DNA of 18,155 nt, from contig CALPLL020000011.1 in NCBI GenBank assembly GCA_943324395.2, positions 1 to 18,155 of the forward strand. Direction: 5' to 3'. Under the pieces are notes generated by a model. That model ran no database searches. It was not told the DNA's origin and saw only the letters and a program-made list of their open reading frames with translations. The translations under genes and the position numbers were made by a program. The stretch is from Rhizobium sp. Q54. Its GTDB lineage: Bacteria > Bacteroidota > Bacteroidia > Flavobacteriales > Flavobacteriaceae. Position 1 is the first letter of the stretch. The number at the start of each line of letters is the position of its first letter. This document shows positions 1 through 6,733 of this stretch, piece after piece.

Positions 1-914
1 CCTTGTTCTAAAGTAACAACGGGAGTTGTGTTATTATTTATGGCATCTGCGAAGGAATCTAATTCGTCTAAAATCGCATTATTTTGTTCCACTTCAGGAT
101 TTGCAAAATAGATTTGCTTTTTTACACCTTCGGCATTTTGAAGTATCATATCAAAATCACCTGGAACTTGTGGAGCGTCTTTCATTTTTACTACTTCACA
201 TTTTTTTTCTAAGAAATCAACAGAAATATAAGCGTCCTTTTGGAAGAATCGAGATTTACGCATGTTTTTCAACGAAATTCTGCTCGCCGTTAAATTGGCA
301 ACACAACCATTTTCGAATTCAATTCGAGCATTTGCAATATCTGGAGTTTCACTAATAACAGAAACACCGCTTGCATTAATCAATTTAACTTTAGAAGGAA
401 CAACACTTAAAATCGCGTCAATATCGTGAATCATCAAATCTAAAACTACCGGCACATCTGTTCCACGAGGGTTGAATTCAGCCAATCGATGGGTTTCAAT
501 GAACATTGGATTCTCAATCATATCCTTTGTTGCAATAAATGCAGGATTGAATCTTTCCACGTGACCAACTTGCCCCTTTACATGATATTCATTTGCAAGA
601 GCAATAATTTCTTCAGCTTCGGCAACCGTATTTGAAATGGGTTTTTCTATAAAAACATGTTTCCCAGATTTAATAGCCACTTTAGCACATTTATAATGAG
701 AAAGAGTAGGAGTTACAATGTCAATAACATCTACTGCGTGAATTAAAGTTGCAATTGTATGAAATTGTTTGTAGCCAAATTCTTCAGCAATTTTAGCTCC
801 GCTTTCTTGATTTTCATCATAAAAACCTACCAATTCATATTTATCTGATTGTTGTAATAATCGTAAATGTATTTTTCCAAGATGTCCTGCACCTAAAACT
901 CCTACTTTTAACAT
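1..914 (-). CDS. Gfo/Idh/MocA family NAD(P)-dependent oxidoreductase, C-terminus cut by window edge
   Basis: Translating the reverse strand from ATG at 914 gives an open frame to base 1 (about 304 codons) with no stop, so the 3' end lies outside the window. The N-terminus MLKVGVLGAGHLGKIHLR is a Rossmann dinucleotide-binding motif (GxGxxG type). It is followed by the family signature HVFIEKPIS (the EKP lysine is normally catalytic or substrate-binding) and then GQVGHVERFNPA, typical of the MviM-like branch. The family oxidises or reduces sugar or inositol-type substrates; the substrate cannot be read from the sequence. Some close MviM-like relatives sit near lipid A genes, but nothing here proves that role. 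A TAnnTTTG box (931-938, reverse strand) lies 17 nt before the ATG. The gene is divergent from pcm. Confidence 0.9.
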   Translation of the reverse strand, partial: MLKVGVLGAGHLGKIHLRLLQQSDKYELVGFYDENQESGAKIAEEFGYKQFHTIATLIHAVDVIDIVTPTLSHYKCAKVAIKSGKHVFIEKPISNTVAEAEEIIALANEYHVKGQVGHVERFNPAFIATKDMIENPMFIETHRLAEFNPRGTDVPVVLDLMIHDIDAILSVVPSKVKLINASGVSVISETPDIANARIEFENGCVANLTASRISLKNMRKSRFFQKDAYISVDFLEKKCEVVKMKDAPQVPGDFDMILQNAEGVKKQIYFANPEVEQNNAILDELDSFADAINNNTTPVVTLEQ

Positions 915-930
915 AACTTAGTATTTTCAA

Positions 931-938
931 CAAAAATA
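931..938 (-). promoter_or_regulatory. Candidate -7 promoter box for the Gfo/Idh/MocA gene
   Basis: On the reverse strand the bases read TATTTTTG, matching the Bacteroidota -7 consensus TAnnTTTG. I find no TTG at the usual 19-nt distance, so only half of the promoter is supported. The implied 5' leader is about 10 nt. Confidence 0.4.
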
Positions 939-1035
939 GCAATAAATTGATAATAAATTAATGCATTTAAAATTAAATCCATCATTTGAATTATCGAATA
1001 CTTTCTTAAATTTACAACATAAATAATAATTAATT

Positions 1036-1677
1036 TTGAAAGACACAGCCAAACATCAAGGACTTAGAAATCAGCTCGTAAAATTATTGCAAGATAAAGG
1101 AATCGTTGATAAAAACGTATTGAAAGCAATTAGTACAATACCACGCCATCTGTTTTTGAATTCAAGCTTTGAAGACTATGCCTATCAAGACAAAGCTTTT
1201 CCAATTGGTGCCGGACAAACAATTTCACAGCCCTTTACAGTTGCTTTTCAAACTCAATTATTAGAAATTAAAAAAGGGGATAAAATACTAGAAATTGGGA
1301 CAGGTTCTGGGTACCAAACAGCTGTATTATATTTAATGGGTGCTAAAGTGTATAGCGTAGAAAGACAAAATGAGTTATTTAAGCAGACATCAGCCTTGTT
1401 GCCAAAATTAGGAATTCGACCCAAACATCTTTCATTTGGTGATGGTTATAAAGGTTTGCCAAATCACGCTCCGTTCGATAGTATTATTGTAACGGCTGGA
1501 GCTCCAACAATACCAAAACCTTTAATGGCGCAATTAAAAATAGGAGGTAAGTTGATTATACCTGTTGGAGATGAAAACCAAATTATGATTAAGTTGATAA
1601 GAAAAAACGAAACCCAATTTGAAAAACACGAATACGGTGATTTTAAATTTGTTCCGTTATTAGAAGATAAAAAATAA
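1036..1677 (+). CDS. pcm: Protein-L-isoaspartate O-methyltransferase
   Basis: The 213-residue product is of normal length for PCMT, which uses S-adenosylmethionine to methylate isoaspartyl residues in damaged proteins and so starts their repair in the cytoplasm. The SAM-binding motif I is visible as ILEIGTGSGYQTAVL (residues 84-98). The substrate loop GAGQTISQP (59-67) carries the conserved serine, GDG is at 136-138, and the C-terminal FVPLLE is at 205-210. The start is TTG at 1036. A stop codon lies in frame at 1027-1029 and no ATG occurs before residue 101, so TTG is the only reasonable start (ATT at 1033 is less likely). The gene is divergent from the oxidoreductase and convergent with the Fic gene. 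Confidence 0.95.
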   Translation: MKDTAKHQGLRNQLVKLLQDKGIVDKNVLKAISTIPRHLFLNSSFEDYAYQDKAFPIGAGQTISQPFTVAFQTQLLEIKKGDKILEIGTGSGYQTAVLYLMGAKVYSVERQNELFKQTSALLPKLGIRPKHLSFGDGYKGLPNHAPFDSIIVTAGAPTIPKPLMAQLKIGGKLIIPVGDENQIMIKLIRKNETQFEKHEYGDFKFVPLLEDKK

Positions 1678-1680
1678 AAC

Positions 1681-1706
1681 ATAAACCCCGAAATCTCGAG
1701 GTTTAT
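1681..1706 (-). terminator. Hairpin terminator overlapping the fic stop codon
   Basis: ATAAACC (1681-1687) pairs with GGTTTAT (1700-1706). An inner CGA/TCG extension (1689-1691 with 1696-1698) sits above one mismatch, with loop AATC. In the reverse direction the hairpin is followed by a T-rich tract (complement of the A-rich 1666-1680), so it fits termination of the Fic transcript. In the forward direction the downstream tract is weak, although the hairpin lies just after pcm. The Fic stop codon (1703-1705) is inside the stem. Confidence 0.55.
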
Positions 1707-2752
1707 TGTCCAATAATATTTAAATAACGCTCCAAACTTTCTTTCTCAATTTGAGCAATAAACATCAAAAAATCTTCTTTGTTGTTTTTAGTTTGAGCAG
1801 TTTCAAGCGAATTGTAATATTGCATTCTATTTTCGTAATCTCCTTTTATATTAGCGATTACATAACCATGTTGAAGCAAAATAAGGTTCATTACTAAACG
1901 AGAAATTCTACCATTTCCATCAATAAAAGGATGAATTGTTACCATCCTTTCATGAAGCTCTGCAGCCAAAAGAACAGGATGTAACCTCTTTTTATTGGAT
2001 TCATACCAAATAAAGAAATCTTCCATTTCTTTAGCTACTAAAAAGGTTTGCGGCGGCAAATGAGAACTTCCTTTAATCATTACTTGAACTTTTCTATATT
2101 TTCCTGCATCTTCAGGTTGAATACCTCTTAGAATTAGGTTGTGAATTGAAAGTACTTCGCGCTCATTTAAAGGAGAATTTCGTTCCATTAAATGTTTAAT
2201 ATATACAATAGCTTCTTGATGATTTATAACTTCAAGATGCTCTCTCATGCTTTTTCCAGAAATTGTAAGCCCTTCATTTATAACTAAATCGGTTTCACGA
2301 AGTGTTAAAGTATTTCCCTCAATTCTATTGCTTTCAAAAGTATATTCCAATTCTAAAGCTTGAGCGATTTTAAAGCTATCTAGTTTTCTAAAAGTGTCTA
2401 GTTTAGCTTTTAATGCGTCTATTTCATTGATAATTGTAGTTAAATTATTTGAAATTAGTCTTTTGGTAATACCATAATTATTTTCAACTTCTTCGCGAAC
2501 AATATTCATTGCTTTTAAAGCATATTCATCGTTTCCGATTTCATATAGCAATTTCTCTTTGAACCAAGCAATCATTATCGTTTCCAAATCAATTTCTAAA
2601 AGTGATGCTAACTTTATAACTTGTTCTTTAGTGGGTTTTCTTGAACCACTTTCAAACTTGCTTATAAGTGCCTGATCGATACCAAGAAGTTGAGCTACTT
2701 CTCTAGTTTTTAATCCTTTTTTCTCTCTAGCTACTTTTAATAAAGTTTTCAT
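1703..2752 (-). CDS. Fic family protein with N-terminal XRE-type helix-turn-helix
   Basis: This 349-residue protein is a two-part fusion. Residues 1-56 form a Cro/C1 (XRE) helix-turn-helix (TREVAQLLGIDQALISKFE region). A helical linker follows, then a Fic domain with a complete active-site motif HPFIDGNGRISR (274-285), matching HPFxxGNGRxxR. Fic enzymes usually transfer AMP from ATP to a target protein hydroxyl. An inhibitory (S/T)xxxE(G/N) motif is present as SNRIEG (141-146), N-terminal to the Fic core, as in class II Fic proteins whose glutamate blocks ATP binding and can support de-AMPylation. The target is unknown. It lies 61 nt downstream of smpB in the same direction but has its own promoter-like box, so it may be co-transcribed or independent. 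No separate antitoxin gene is adjacent, which fits self-inhibition. Confidence 0.92.
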   Translation of the reverse strand: MKTLLKVAREKKGLKTREVAQLLGIDQALISKFESGSRKPTKEQVIKLASLLEIDLETIMIAWFKEKLLYEIGNDEYALKAMNIVREEVENNYGITKRLISNNLTTIINEIDALKAKLDTFRKLDSFKIAQALELEYTFESNRIEGNTLTLRETDLVINEGLTISGKSMREHLEVINHQEAIVYIKHLMERNSPLNEREVLSIHNLILRGIQPEDAGKYRKVQVMIKGSSHLPPQTFLVAKEMEDFFIWYESNKKRLHPVLLAAELHERMVTIHPFIDGNGRISRLVMNLILLQHGYVIANIKGDYENRMQYYNSLETAQTKNNKEDFLMFIAQIEKESLERYLNIIGQ

Positions 2753-2766
2753 TTATAATAAATTAA

Positions 2767-2783
2767 TTGTCAAGACAAATTTA
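2767..2783 (-). promoter_or_regulatory. Candidate -7 box with overlapping inverted repeat upstream of fic
   Basis: The reverse strand reads TAAATTTG at 2776-2783, a full TAnnTTTG match. The inverted repeat TTGTC-AA-GACAA (2767-2778) overlaps this box and extends toward the expected transcription start, about 15-20 nt before the ATG at 2752. An inverted repeat in that position is where an XRE-type repressor would bind, and the gene itself encodes an XRE domain. Autoregulation is inferred and not shown. Confidence 0.4.
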
Positions 2784-2813
2784 GTCATTTTTTATTGAAA
2801 AAAAATACTTTTC

Positions 2814-3266
2814 TTAATATTCTTTTTTTATTCTTTCTAAATCTCTTTTAGTATCTTGTTCTTTTAAGGATTCTCTTTTGTCATAGGTTTTTTTACCTCT
2901 GCAAAGACCAATTTCTAATTTGGCAATCCCTTTTTCATTGGTAAATAATTTTAAAGGTACAATTGTAAGTCCTTTTGCCTGAACACTTCTTTCCAATCCT
3001 TTAAGTTCTCTCTTATTTAAAAGCAATTTCCTTTCGCTTCGAGCTTTGTGATTGAATTGATTTCCGTAGGTATATTCTTCGATGTAGGTGTTGATTGCAA
3101 ACAATTCTAATCCGCTAAATTCACAAAAACTTTCTGTAATATTCGCTTTACCGAGTCGTATGGATTTTATTTCAGTTCCTGATAAAACTATTCCAGCAGT
3201 ATAGGTTTCGATTATTTCATAATCAAATCTGGCTCTTTTGTTTAATATGTTTATAGTTTTTAGCAT
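2814..3266 (-). CDS. smpB: SsrA-binding protein SmpB
   Basis: The 150-residue product has the SmpB pattern throughout. It begins [13 protein letters not shown], then [13 protein letters not shown] (the core around residues 25-38), [13 protein letters not shown] near residues 121-133, and ends in a basic tail ([13 protein letters not shown]). SmpB binds tmRNA and carries it to ribosomes stalled on mRNAs without stop codons; the C-terminal tail enters the empty mRNA channel. Length is close to the usual 150-160 residues. ATG at 3266 is preceded by a TAnnTTTG box only 8 nt away, which implies an extremely short leader. The Fic gene lies downstream in the same direction. The tmRNA gene itself is not in this window. 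Confidence 0.97.
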   Translation of the reverse strand: MLKTINILNKRARFDYEIIETYTAGIVLSGTEIKSIRLGKANITESFCEFSGLELFAINTYIEEYTYGNQFNHKARSERKLLLNKRELKGLERSVQAKGLTIVPLKLFTNEKGIAKLEIGLCRGKKTYDKRESLKEQDTKRDLERIKKEY

Positions 3267-3273
3267 CTAAGTG

Positions 3274-3281
3274 CAAATGTA
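3274..3281 (-). promoter_or_regulatory. Candidate -7 box for smpB
   Basis: The reverse strand reads TACATTTG, a full TAnnTTTG match ending 7 nt before the smpB ATG. No TTG at the expected upstream distance was found. If used, it would give an almost leaderless mRNA. Confidence 0.4.
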
Positions 3282-3295
3282 CGATAACAATTCAT

Positions 3296-3303
3296 TAATT
3301 TTG
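3296..3303 (+). promoter_or_regulatory. Possible -7 box for the VF530/DUF2132 gene
   Basis: TAATTTTG matches TAnnTTTG 49 nt before the ATG at 3353. No well-placed TTG lies upstream, so support is weak. Confidence 0.25.
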
Positions 3304-3352
3304 TTGGTATTCAAGATCTTTTTAACTTCTTAAAAAGTACATTTTTTTATTT

Positions 3353-3568
3353 ATGTCAAACAATAATCCTGATCCACTTCATGGCGTTACTCTTCAAAAA
3401 ATAATGGAGCATTTAGTTGATTACTATGGATTTGACACCTTGGGAGAGTTGATTAAAATAAAGTGTTTTACTACCAATCCAAGTATAAAATCAAGTCTTA
3501 CATTTTTAAGAAAAACGGAATGGGCTAGAAAAAAAGTCGAAGAATTATATATAAAATCTTTACGATAA
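3353..3568 (+). CDS. VF530/DUF2132 family small DNA-binding protein
   Basis: This 71-residue protein matches the VF530 (DUF2132) family in nearly its whole length: NPDPLHGVTLQKIMEHLV at the N-terminus, YYGFDTLGELI in the middle, and SSLTFLRKTEWARKKVEELY at the C-terminus. The family is known from a Vibrio fischeri structure and is described as DNA-binding, but its cellular role is unresolved. The protein is basic in its second half. The start ATG at 3353 follows an AT-rich stretch. The last 9 bases overlap the end of the convergent acyltransferase gene, so each transcript's 3' end is antisense to the other. Confidence 0.88.
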   Translation: MSNNNPDPLHGVTLQKIMEHLVDYYGFDTLGELIKIKCFTTNPSIKSSLTFLRKTEWARKKVEELYIKSLR

Positions 3569-4435
3569 TTTTCTGTGTTTCCAGCGCTTATGAGTCCATA
3601 GATAATATTCTGGTTGGTCATATATCTGTTGTTCAACTAATTTTAAAAATCGATCAGTAATCGCGTAATTTGGTTCTTCCTTAGCATTTTCAGAGATAAC
3701 TTCTAACTCAGCTTCATAAAAACCTCTACCAAGTTTTTTTGTTCTTAAAAAAAGAACATTCATATCGTATTTTTTTGCCAACATTTCCCCTCCTGTGTGA
3801 ATTGGAACTTCAATTCCCATAAATTTATTCCAATGAAAAAAGGAACCTAATCTTGGCGATTGATCACTAATTAAACCATACAAACTAAGTTTATTATTCC
3901 TATAATTCTTTCCCATTTCTGGAATTGTTTCTTTGGTAGTAATTAAGGTAGCTTTAAATTTAGATCGAATATCGCGAACCAGTTTGTCAAAATAACGGTT
4001 ATTAATTTTTTTATAAACGGCATAACCTTCAAATGAAATTTTGCTATTTATTGAAATTGCCCATTCATAACTTGCATAATGAGCGCAAAGTAGAGCAATA
4101 CTTTTCCCTTTTTTCTCTAAATAGTCATAAACTTCTATATTTTTAAATTTATATCTTTTTTCCATTTCACTTTTTGAAATAGTCAGTGTTTTGATCATTT
4201 CCAAAAAAACATCACACATATTTTGGTAGGATTTTTTTTCGATAATCAATCTTTCTTTATCAGATAAATGGGGAAGTGTTAACGCTAAATTTTCTCTTAC
4301 AATTTTTTTTCTATAACCAATAATGTAATAGGTTAAAATATAAAATCCATCTGAAAGCAGGTATAATAATCTAAAAGGGAGCATGGAAATACACCATAAG
4401 ATTGGATATAGAAATATATAAATTATTAGTTGCAT
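3560..4435 (-). CDS. LpxL/HtrB-like lysophospholipid (lipid A) acyltransferase
   Basis: The product (291 residues from the preferred start) has an N-terminal membrane segment (MQLIIYIFLYPILWCISMLP) and the acyltransferase HX4E motif HYASYE (H119, E124). Later regions typical of the LpxL/HtrB superfamily follow, such as LISDQSPRLGSFF and FMGIEVPIHTGGEMLAKK. The family transfers a secondary acyl chain to a lipid A precursor at the inner membrane; a glycine-lipid or ornithine-lipid relative cannot be excluded. A longer reading begins with TTG at 4456, but that TTG is the end of a TATATTTG promoter box. ATG at 4435 is therefore preferred, leaving a leader of about 13 nt. The gene converges with the VF530 gene and diverges from the rhomboid gene. 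Confidence 0.88.
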   Translation of the reverse strand: MQLIIYIFLYPILWCISMLPFRLLYLLSDGFYILTYYIIGYRKKIVRENLALTLPHLSDKERLIIEKKSYQNMCDVFLEMIKTLTISKSEMEKRYKFKNIEVYDYLEKKGKSIALLCAHYASYEWAISINSKISFEGYAVYKKINNRYFDKLVRDIRSKFKATLITTKETIPEMGKNYRNNKLSLYGLISDQSPRLGSFFHWNKFMGIEVPIHTGGEMLAKKYDMNVLFLRTKKLGRGFYEAELEVISENAKEEPNYAITDRFLKLVEQQIYDQPEYYLWTHKRWKHRKLS

Positions 4436-4453
4436 TTGCCGAGTAATTTTTTG

Positions 4454-4461
4454 CAAATATA
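4454..4461 (-). promoter_or_regulatory. Candidate -7 box for the acyltransferase gene
   Basis: The reverse strand reads TATATTTG, a full TAnnTTTG match 19-26 nt before the ATG at 4435. It contains the alternative TTG start codon at 4454-4456, which argues against that longer start. No -33 TTG is obvious. Confidence 0.45.
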
Positions 4462-4481
4462 CGTTAATATTTTTTTTTACG

Positions 4482-4512
4482 TTGAATGTCTAATCCTAAA
4501 AAACTATCTTTA
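4482..4512 (+). promoter_or_regulatory. Candidate promoter for the rhomboid gene
   Basis: TTG at 4482-4484 and TATCTTTA at 4505-4512 are 20 nt apart, matching the Bacteroidota TTG/TAnnTTTG arrangement with one mismatch (final A for G). Transcription would start near 4518, leaving a leader of about 20 nt to ATG 4540. The alternative ATG at 4486 would lie between the two promoter elements. Confidence 0.5.
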
Positions 4513-4539
4513 CTTTTACTGAATTTTAAATATATAGTC

Positions 4540-5181
4540 ATGAATATTTTATTAATTATTATAATTGCTCTTACTTGTATTGTTAGTTTCAAGGGTTTTG
4601 AAGACACTGCTTTTTTTAGAAAGTTTGAATTTCATATTGGAAGTATTCGATCTGGGGAGCAATTCCGAATGATTTCCTCTGCCTTTTTACACGCCGATAT
4701 TTCACATCTTGCTTTTAATATGCTGACCTTGTATTTCTTTGCGCCGGTTGTGTATGGTTATTTGGGAAATTTTTCTTTTGGACTAATTTATTTGGGCAGC
4801 TTGATTTTTGGAAGTTTACTGACGTTGTATTTTCATTCAAATGATTATTCTTATCGAGCTATTGGTGCTTCTGGAGCAGTAACCGGGGTTTTATATTCAG
4901 CCATCTTATTAAAACCAGAAATGGATTTATATTTATTTTTTATACCCATTCCTATACCTGCTTATATTTTTGGAATTGGTTATTTACTGTATTCAATTTA
5001 TGGCATGAAAGCCAAGAGAGACAATATTGGACATACTGCTCATTTTGGTGGAGCAATTGGAGGTTATTTGATTACGTTATTAAAAGAACCTCATCTATTA
5101 ATTGACAATCTTGAAATGGTAATATTACTAGCAATTCCAATTGTATTACTTTTTATTTTAGCCAAATTAGGAAAAATATAA
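4540..5181 (+). CDS. Rhomboid family intramembrane serine protease
   Basis: From ATG 4540 the product has 213 residues and about six hydrophobic helices, the basic rhomboid fold. The catalytic serine is in GASGAVTG (S111 in this numbering) and the catalytic histidine is in GHTAHFGGAIGG (H168). The HLAFNML segment (H56, N60) supplies the conserved HxxxN residues that stabilise the oxyanion. Rhomboids cut transmembrane proteins within the membrane; the substrate is unknown. An upstream in-frame ATG at 4486 would add 18 residues, but it lies inside the predicted promoter and the extra residues do not resemble the family, so the downstream start is preferred. The gene is followed at once by a strong terminator. 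Confidence 0.92.
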   Translation: MNILLIIIIALTCIVSFKGFEDTAFFRKFEFHIGSIRSGEQFRMISSAFLHADISHLAFNMLTLYFFAPVVYGYLGNFSFGLIYLGSLIFGSLLTLYFHSNDYSYRAIGASGAVTGVLYSAILLKPEMDLYLFFIPIPIPAYIFGIGYLLYSIYGMKAKRDNIGHTAHFGGAIGGYLITLLKEPHLLIDNLEMVILLAIPIVLLFILAKLGKI

Positions 5182-5197
5182 GATTTAAATTAAATTT

Positions 5198-5227
5198 AAA
5201 AAGCCCAGTTTTGAACTGGGCTTTTTT
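5198..5227. terminator. Bidirectional intrinsic terminator between the rhomboid gene and tRNA-Tyr
   Basis: AAGCCCAGTT (5201-5210) and AACTGGGCTT (5214-5223) form a perfect 10-bp stem with loop TTG, flanked by A residues on the left and a T run (5222-5227) on the right. It ends the rhomboid transcript in the forward direction. On the reverse strand it starts 2 nt after the tRNA and is followed by a T-rich tract, so it should end the tRNA transcript too. Confidence 0.9.
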
Positions 5228-5228
5228 G

Positions 5229-5309
5229 TGGGGAGAGCAGGATTCGAACCTGCGAAGTTCACACAGCAGATTTACAGTCTGCCCTCGTTGGCCGCTTGAG
5301 TATCTCCCC
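5229..5309 (-). tRNA. tRNA-Tyr (anticodon GUA)
   Basis: The reverse strand folds into an 81-nt class II tRNA. The acceptor stem pairs GGGGAGA with TCTCCCC plus discriminator A. There is a 3-bp D stem (CTC/GAG), an anticodon stem GCAGA/TCTGC around loop CTGTAAA (anticodon GTA at 5273-5275), a long variable arm, and a T stem GCAGG/CCTGC with loop TTCGAAT. The long variable arm and GUA anticodon identify tyrosine. The 3' CCA is not encoded and must be added after transcription. Confidence 0.97.
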
Positions 5310-5343
5310 AATAAATCCAATATATTGAATCGGCAAAAGGCTG

Positions 5344-5373
5344 CAAATATAACAACACTTTCCAGCTTTCCAA
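5344..5373 (-). promoter_or_regulatory. Promoter for tRNA-Tyr
   Basis: The reverse strand carries TTG (5371-5373), a 19-nt spacer, and TATATTTG (5344-5351), an exact match to the Bacteroidota promoter. The box ends 34 nt before the mature tRNA 5' end, leaving a short 5' leader for RNase P to remove. Confidence 0.7.
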
Positions 5374-5430
5374 ATTAATAAAGTACTTAATTTTGATACT
5401 TTCATTAACCTGTTGGTATTGAATTAAATA

Positions 5431-5456
5431 AAAAAAATCTCCAATAAGGAGATTTT
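5431..5456 (-). terminator. Intrinsic terminator after the TlpA-like gene
   Basis: AAAATCTCC (5434-5442) pairs with GGAGATTTT (5448-5456) around loop AATAA. Read on the reverse strand the stem runs into seven to eight T residues (complement of 5430-5437), about 25 nt after the stop codon at 5481. Confidence 0.8.
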
Positions 5457-5480
5457 AATTTATACTTAAATTTAGGCGTT

Positions 5481-6638
5481 TTATTTACCTAAAAGAGAAG
5501 CTATTTTAGCATTTAATTCTTCTCCACGAATGTCTTTTGCAATGATAACTCCTTTAGCATCCAATACAAAAATTGAAGGAATTGCATTTATTCCATATTG
5601 TAAAGCAATTGGATCTTCAAATTCTTTTAAATTAGAAACATGATTCCAAGTCAATTTGTCTTTTGCAATTGCAGCTTTCCAAGCGGATGCTTCTTTGTCC
5701 AAAGAAACACTTAAAATATTCAAACCTTTTGAGTGGTATTTTGCATAAAGCGCCACTACATTTGGATTTTCAGCACGACATGGTTTGCACCAAGACGCCC
5801 AAAAATCAACAATAGTAACTTTACCTAATGATTGTTTTAAAGAAATAGATTTACCTTCAGGGTTTGGAGCAGTAAAGTCTGGAGCAATACTTCCTACATT
5901 TGCAGCAGCAGCAACAGTTACCGGTTTATCAATTTTATCTAATTTAGTTTGAATCGATTTCCCTGGTTTGTATTTTTTCAATTCAGGAGTGAAACCAGCA
6001 TATATTTTTTTAGCTCTAACCAAATCAACTGCGGGGTCGTTTAACATGCTATCAACAATCAAAGCTGATAATAATGCTTTTGGATTTCCCTCTGCAAATT
6101 TTACATAAAATTCCATTCCTTCTTTTTGCAGAACTTGATATTCTTTCATCAATTTATTGATAACAATAGTATCTTTTGCTTCTTGTGCCGCTTTCATTTT
6201 AGCCATATTAGCATTTTGAAAAGCCATTAACTTTTTTTGAAGTTCTTTTTGGAATTTAGTTAAATCGTCATTAAATTTTGAAAAAACATCATTATTGTAA
6301 GTCCCTGAAAATTTAGATTTTTGAAGACTGTCTTTGTCAACGATAATATTAATATCTCCATTTTCTAATACAAATGGAACTTTACCTTGTAGGGCTTCCA
6401 CTTGAATTAACATAATTTCTGGCTCTTTTGCTGAACCTTTCATGGTAAATTTACCGTCTTTAACTTTTACAGTATCCATAGGAATAAATTGTCCCATTTG
6501 ATCTTGTTTTTCTAGTATTACTGTTTTTCCATCAGCAATACCTTTTACAGTTCCTGAAATAAAATATTCATTTTCTCCTGCTTTCTTACAAGAAAAGATA
6601 ACTGTAATTACAGTTAATAGTATTAAAATTTTTTTCAT
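5481..6638 (-). CDS. TlpA-family thioredoxin-like lipoprotein with DUF4369 domain
   Basis: This 385-residue protein starts with a lipoprotein signal (MKKILILLTVITVIFSC); the lipobox IFSC makes Cys17 the probable lipidated residue. Residues 25-130 resemble DUF4369 (SGTVKGIADGKTVILEKQDQ onward), a module common at the N-terminus of Bacteroidota thioredoxin-like proteins. A lysine-rich helical linker follows at 125-185. The C-terminal thioredoxin fold has the active site DFWASWCKPC (Cys284, Cys287) and a cis-proline in AIPS (Pro354). It is probably exported and membrane-anchored, acting as a thiol-disulfide reductase on periplasmic substrates, as TlpA and ResA do for cytochrome maturation. It stands alone with its own promoter box and terminator, so the substrate is not given by context. 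Confidence 0.93.
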   Translation of the reverse strand: MKKILILLTVITVIFSCKKAGENEYFISGTVKGIADGKTVILEKQDQMGQFIPMDTVKVKDGKFTMKGSAKEPEIMLIQVEALQGKVPFVLENGDINIIVDKDSLQKSKFSGTYNNDVFSKFNDDLTKFQKELQKKLMAFQNANMAKMKAAQEAKDTIVINKLMKEYQVLQKEGMEFYVKFAEGNPKALLSALIVDSMLNDPAVDLVRAKKIYAGFTPELKKYKPGKSIQTKLDKIDKPVTVAAAANVGSIAPDFTAPNPEGKSISLKQSLGKVTIVDFWASWCKPCRAENPNVVALYAKYHSKGLNILSVSLDKEASAWKAAIAKDKLTWNHVSNLKEFEDPIALQYGINAIPSIFVLDAKGVIIAKDIRGEELNAKIASLLGK

Positions 6639-6664
6639 TTTAAATTAGTTTTAATTTTAGGATG

Positions 6665-6672
6665 CAAAAGTA
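6665..6672 (-). promoter_or_regulatory. Candidate -7 box for the TlpA-like gene
   Basis: The reverse strand reads TACTTTTG, a TAnnTTTG match 26 nt before the ATG at 6638. A small inverted repeat TAACA-TTGT-TGTTA (6681-6694) lies just upstream and could be a binding site; no clear -33 TTG is seen. Confidence 0.4.
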
Positions 6673-6733
6673 TTTAAAAATAACATTGTTGTTACATTAA
6701 AATTACTTAATTTTTTGTTATTGTTTAAATTTT

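Noticed and set aside
26..355. Forward open frame of 109 codons
   Set aside because: It is antisense to the oxidoreductase, which has clear family motifs; its composition (His, Leu, Phe rich) is that of a shadow frame.
1464..1682. Reverse open frame antisense to the end of pcm
   Set aside because: No family similarity; explained by the pcm reading frame.
4436..4456. TTG start giving seven extra residues to the acyltransferase
   Set aside because: The TTG is the end of a TATATTTG promoter box and the extra residues precede the family-typical MQLIIY start.
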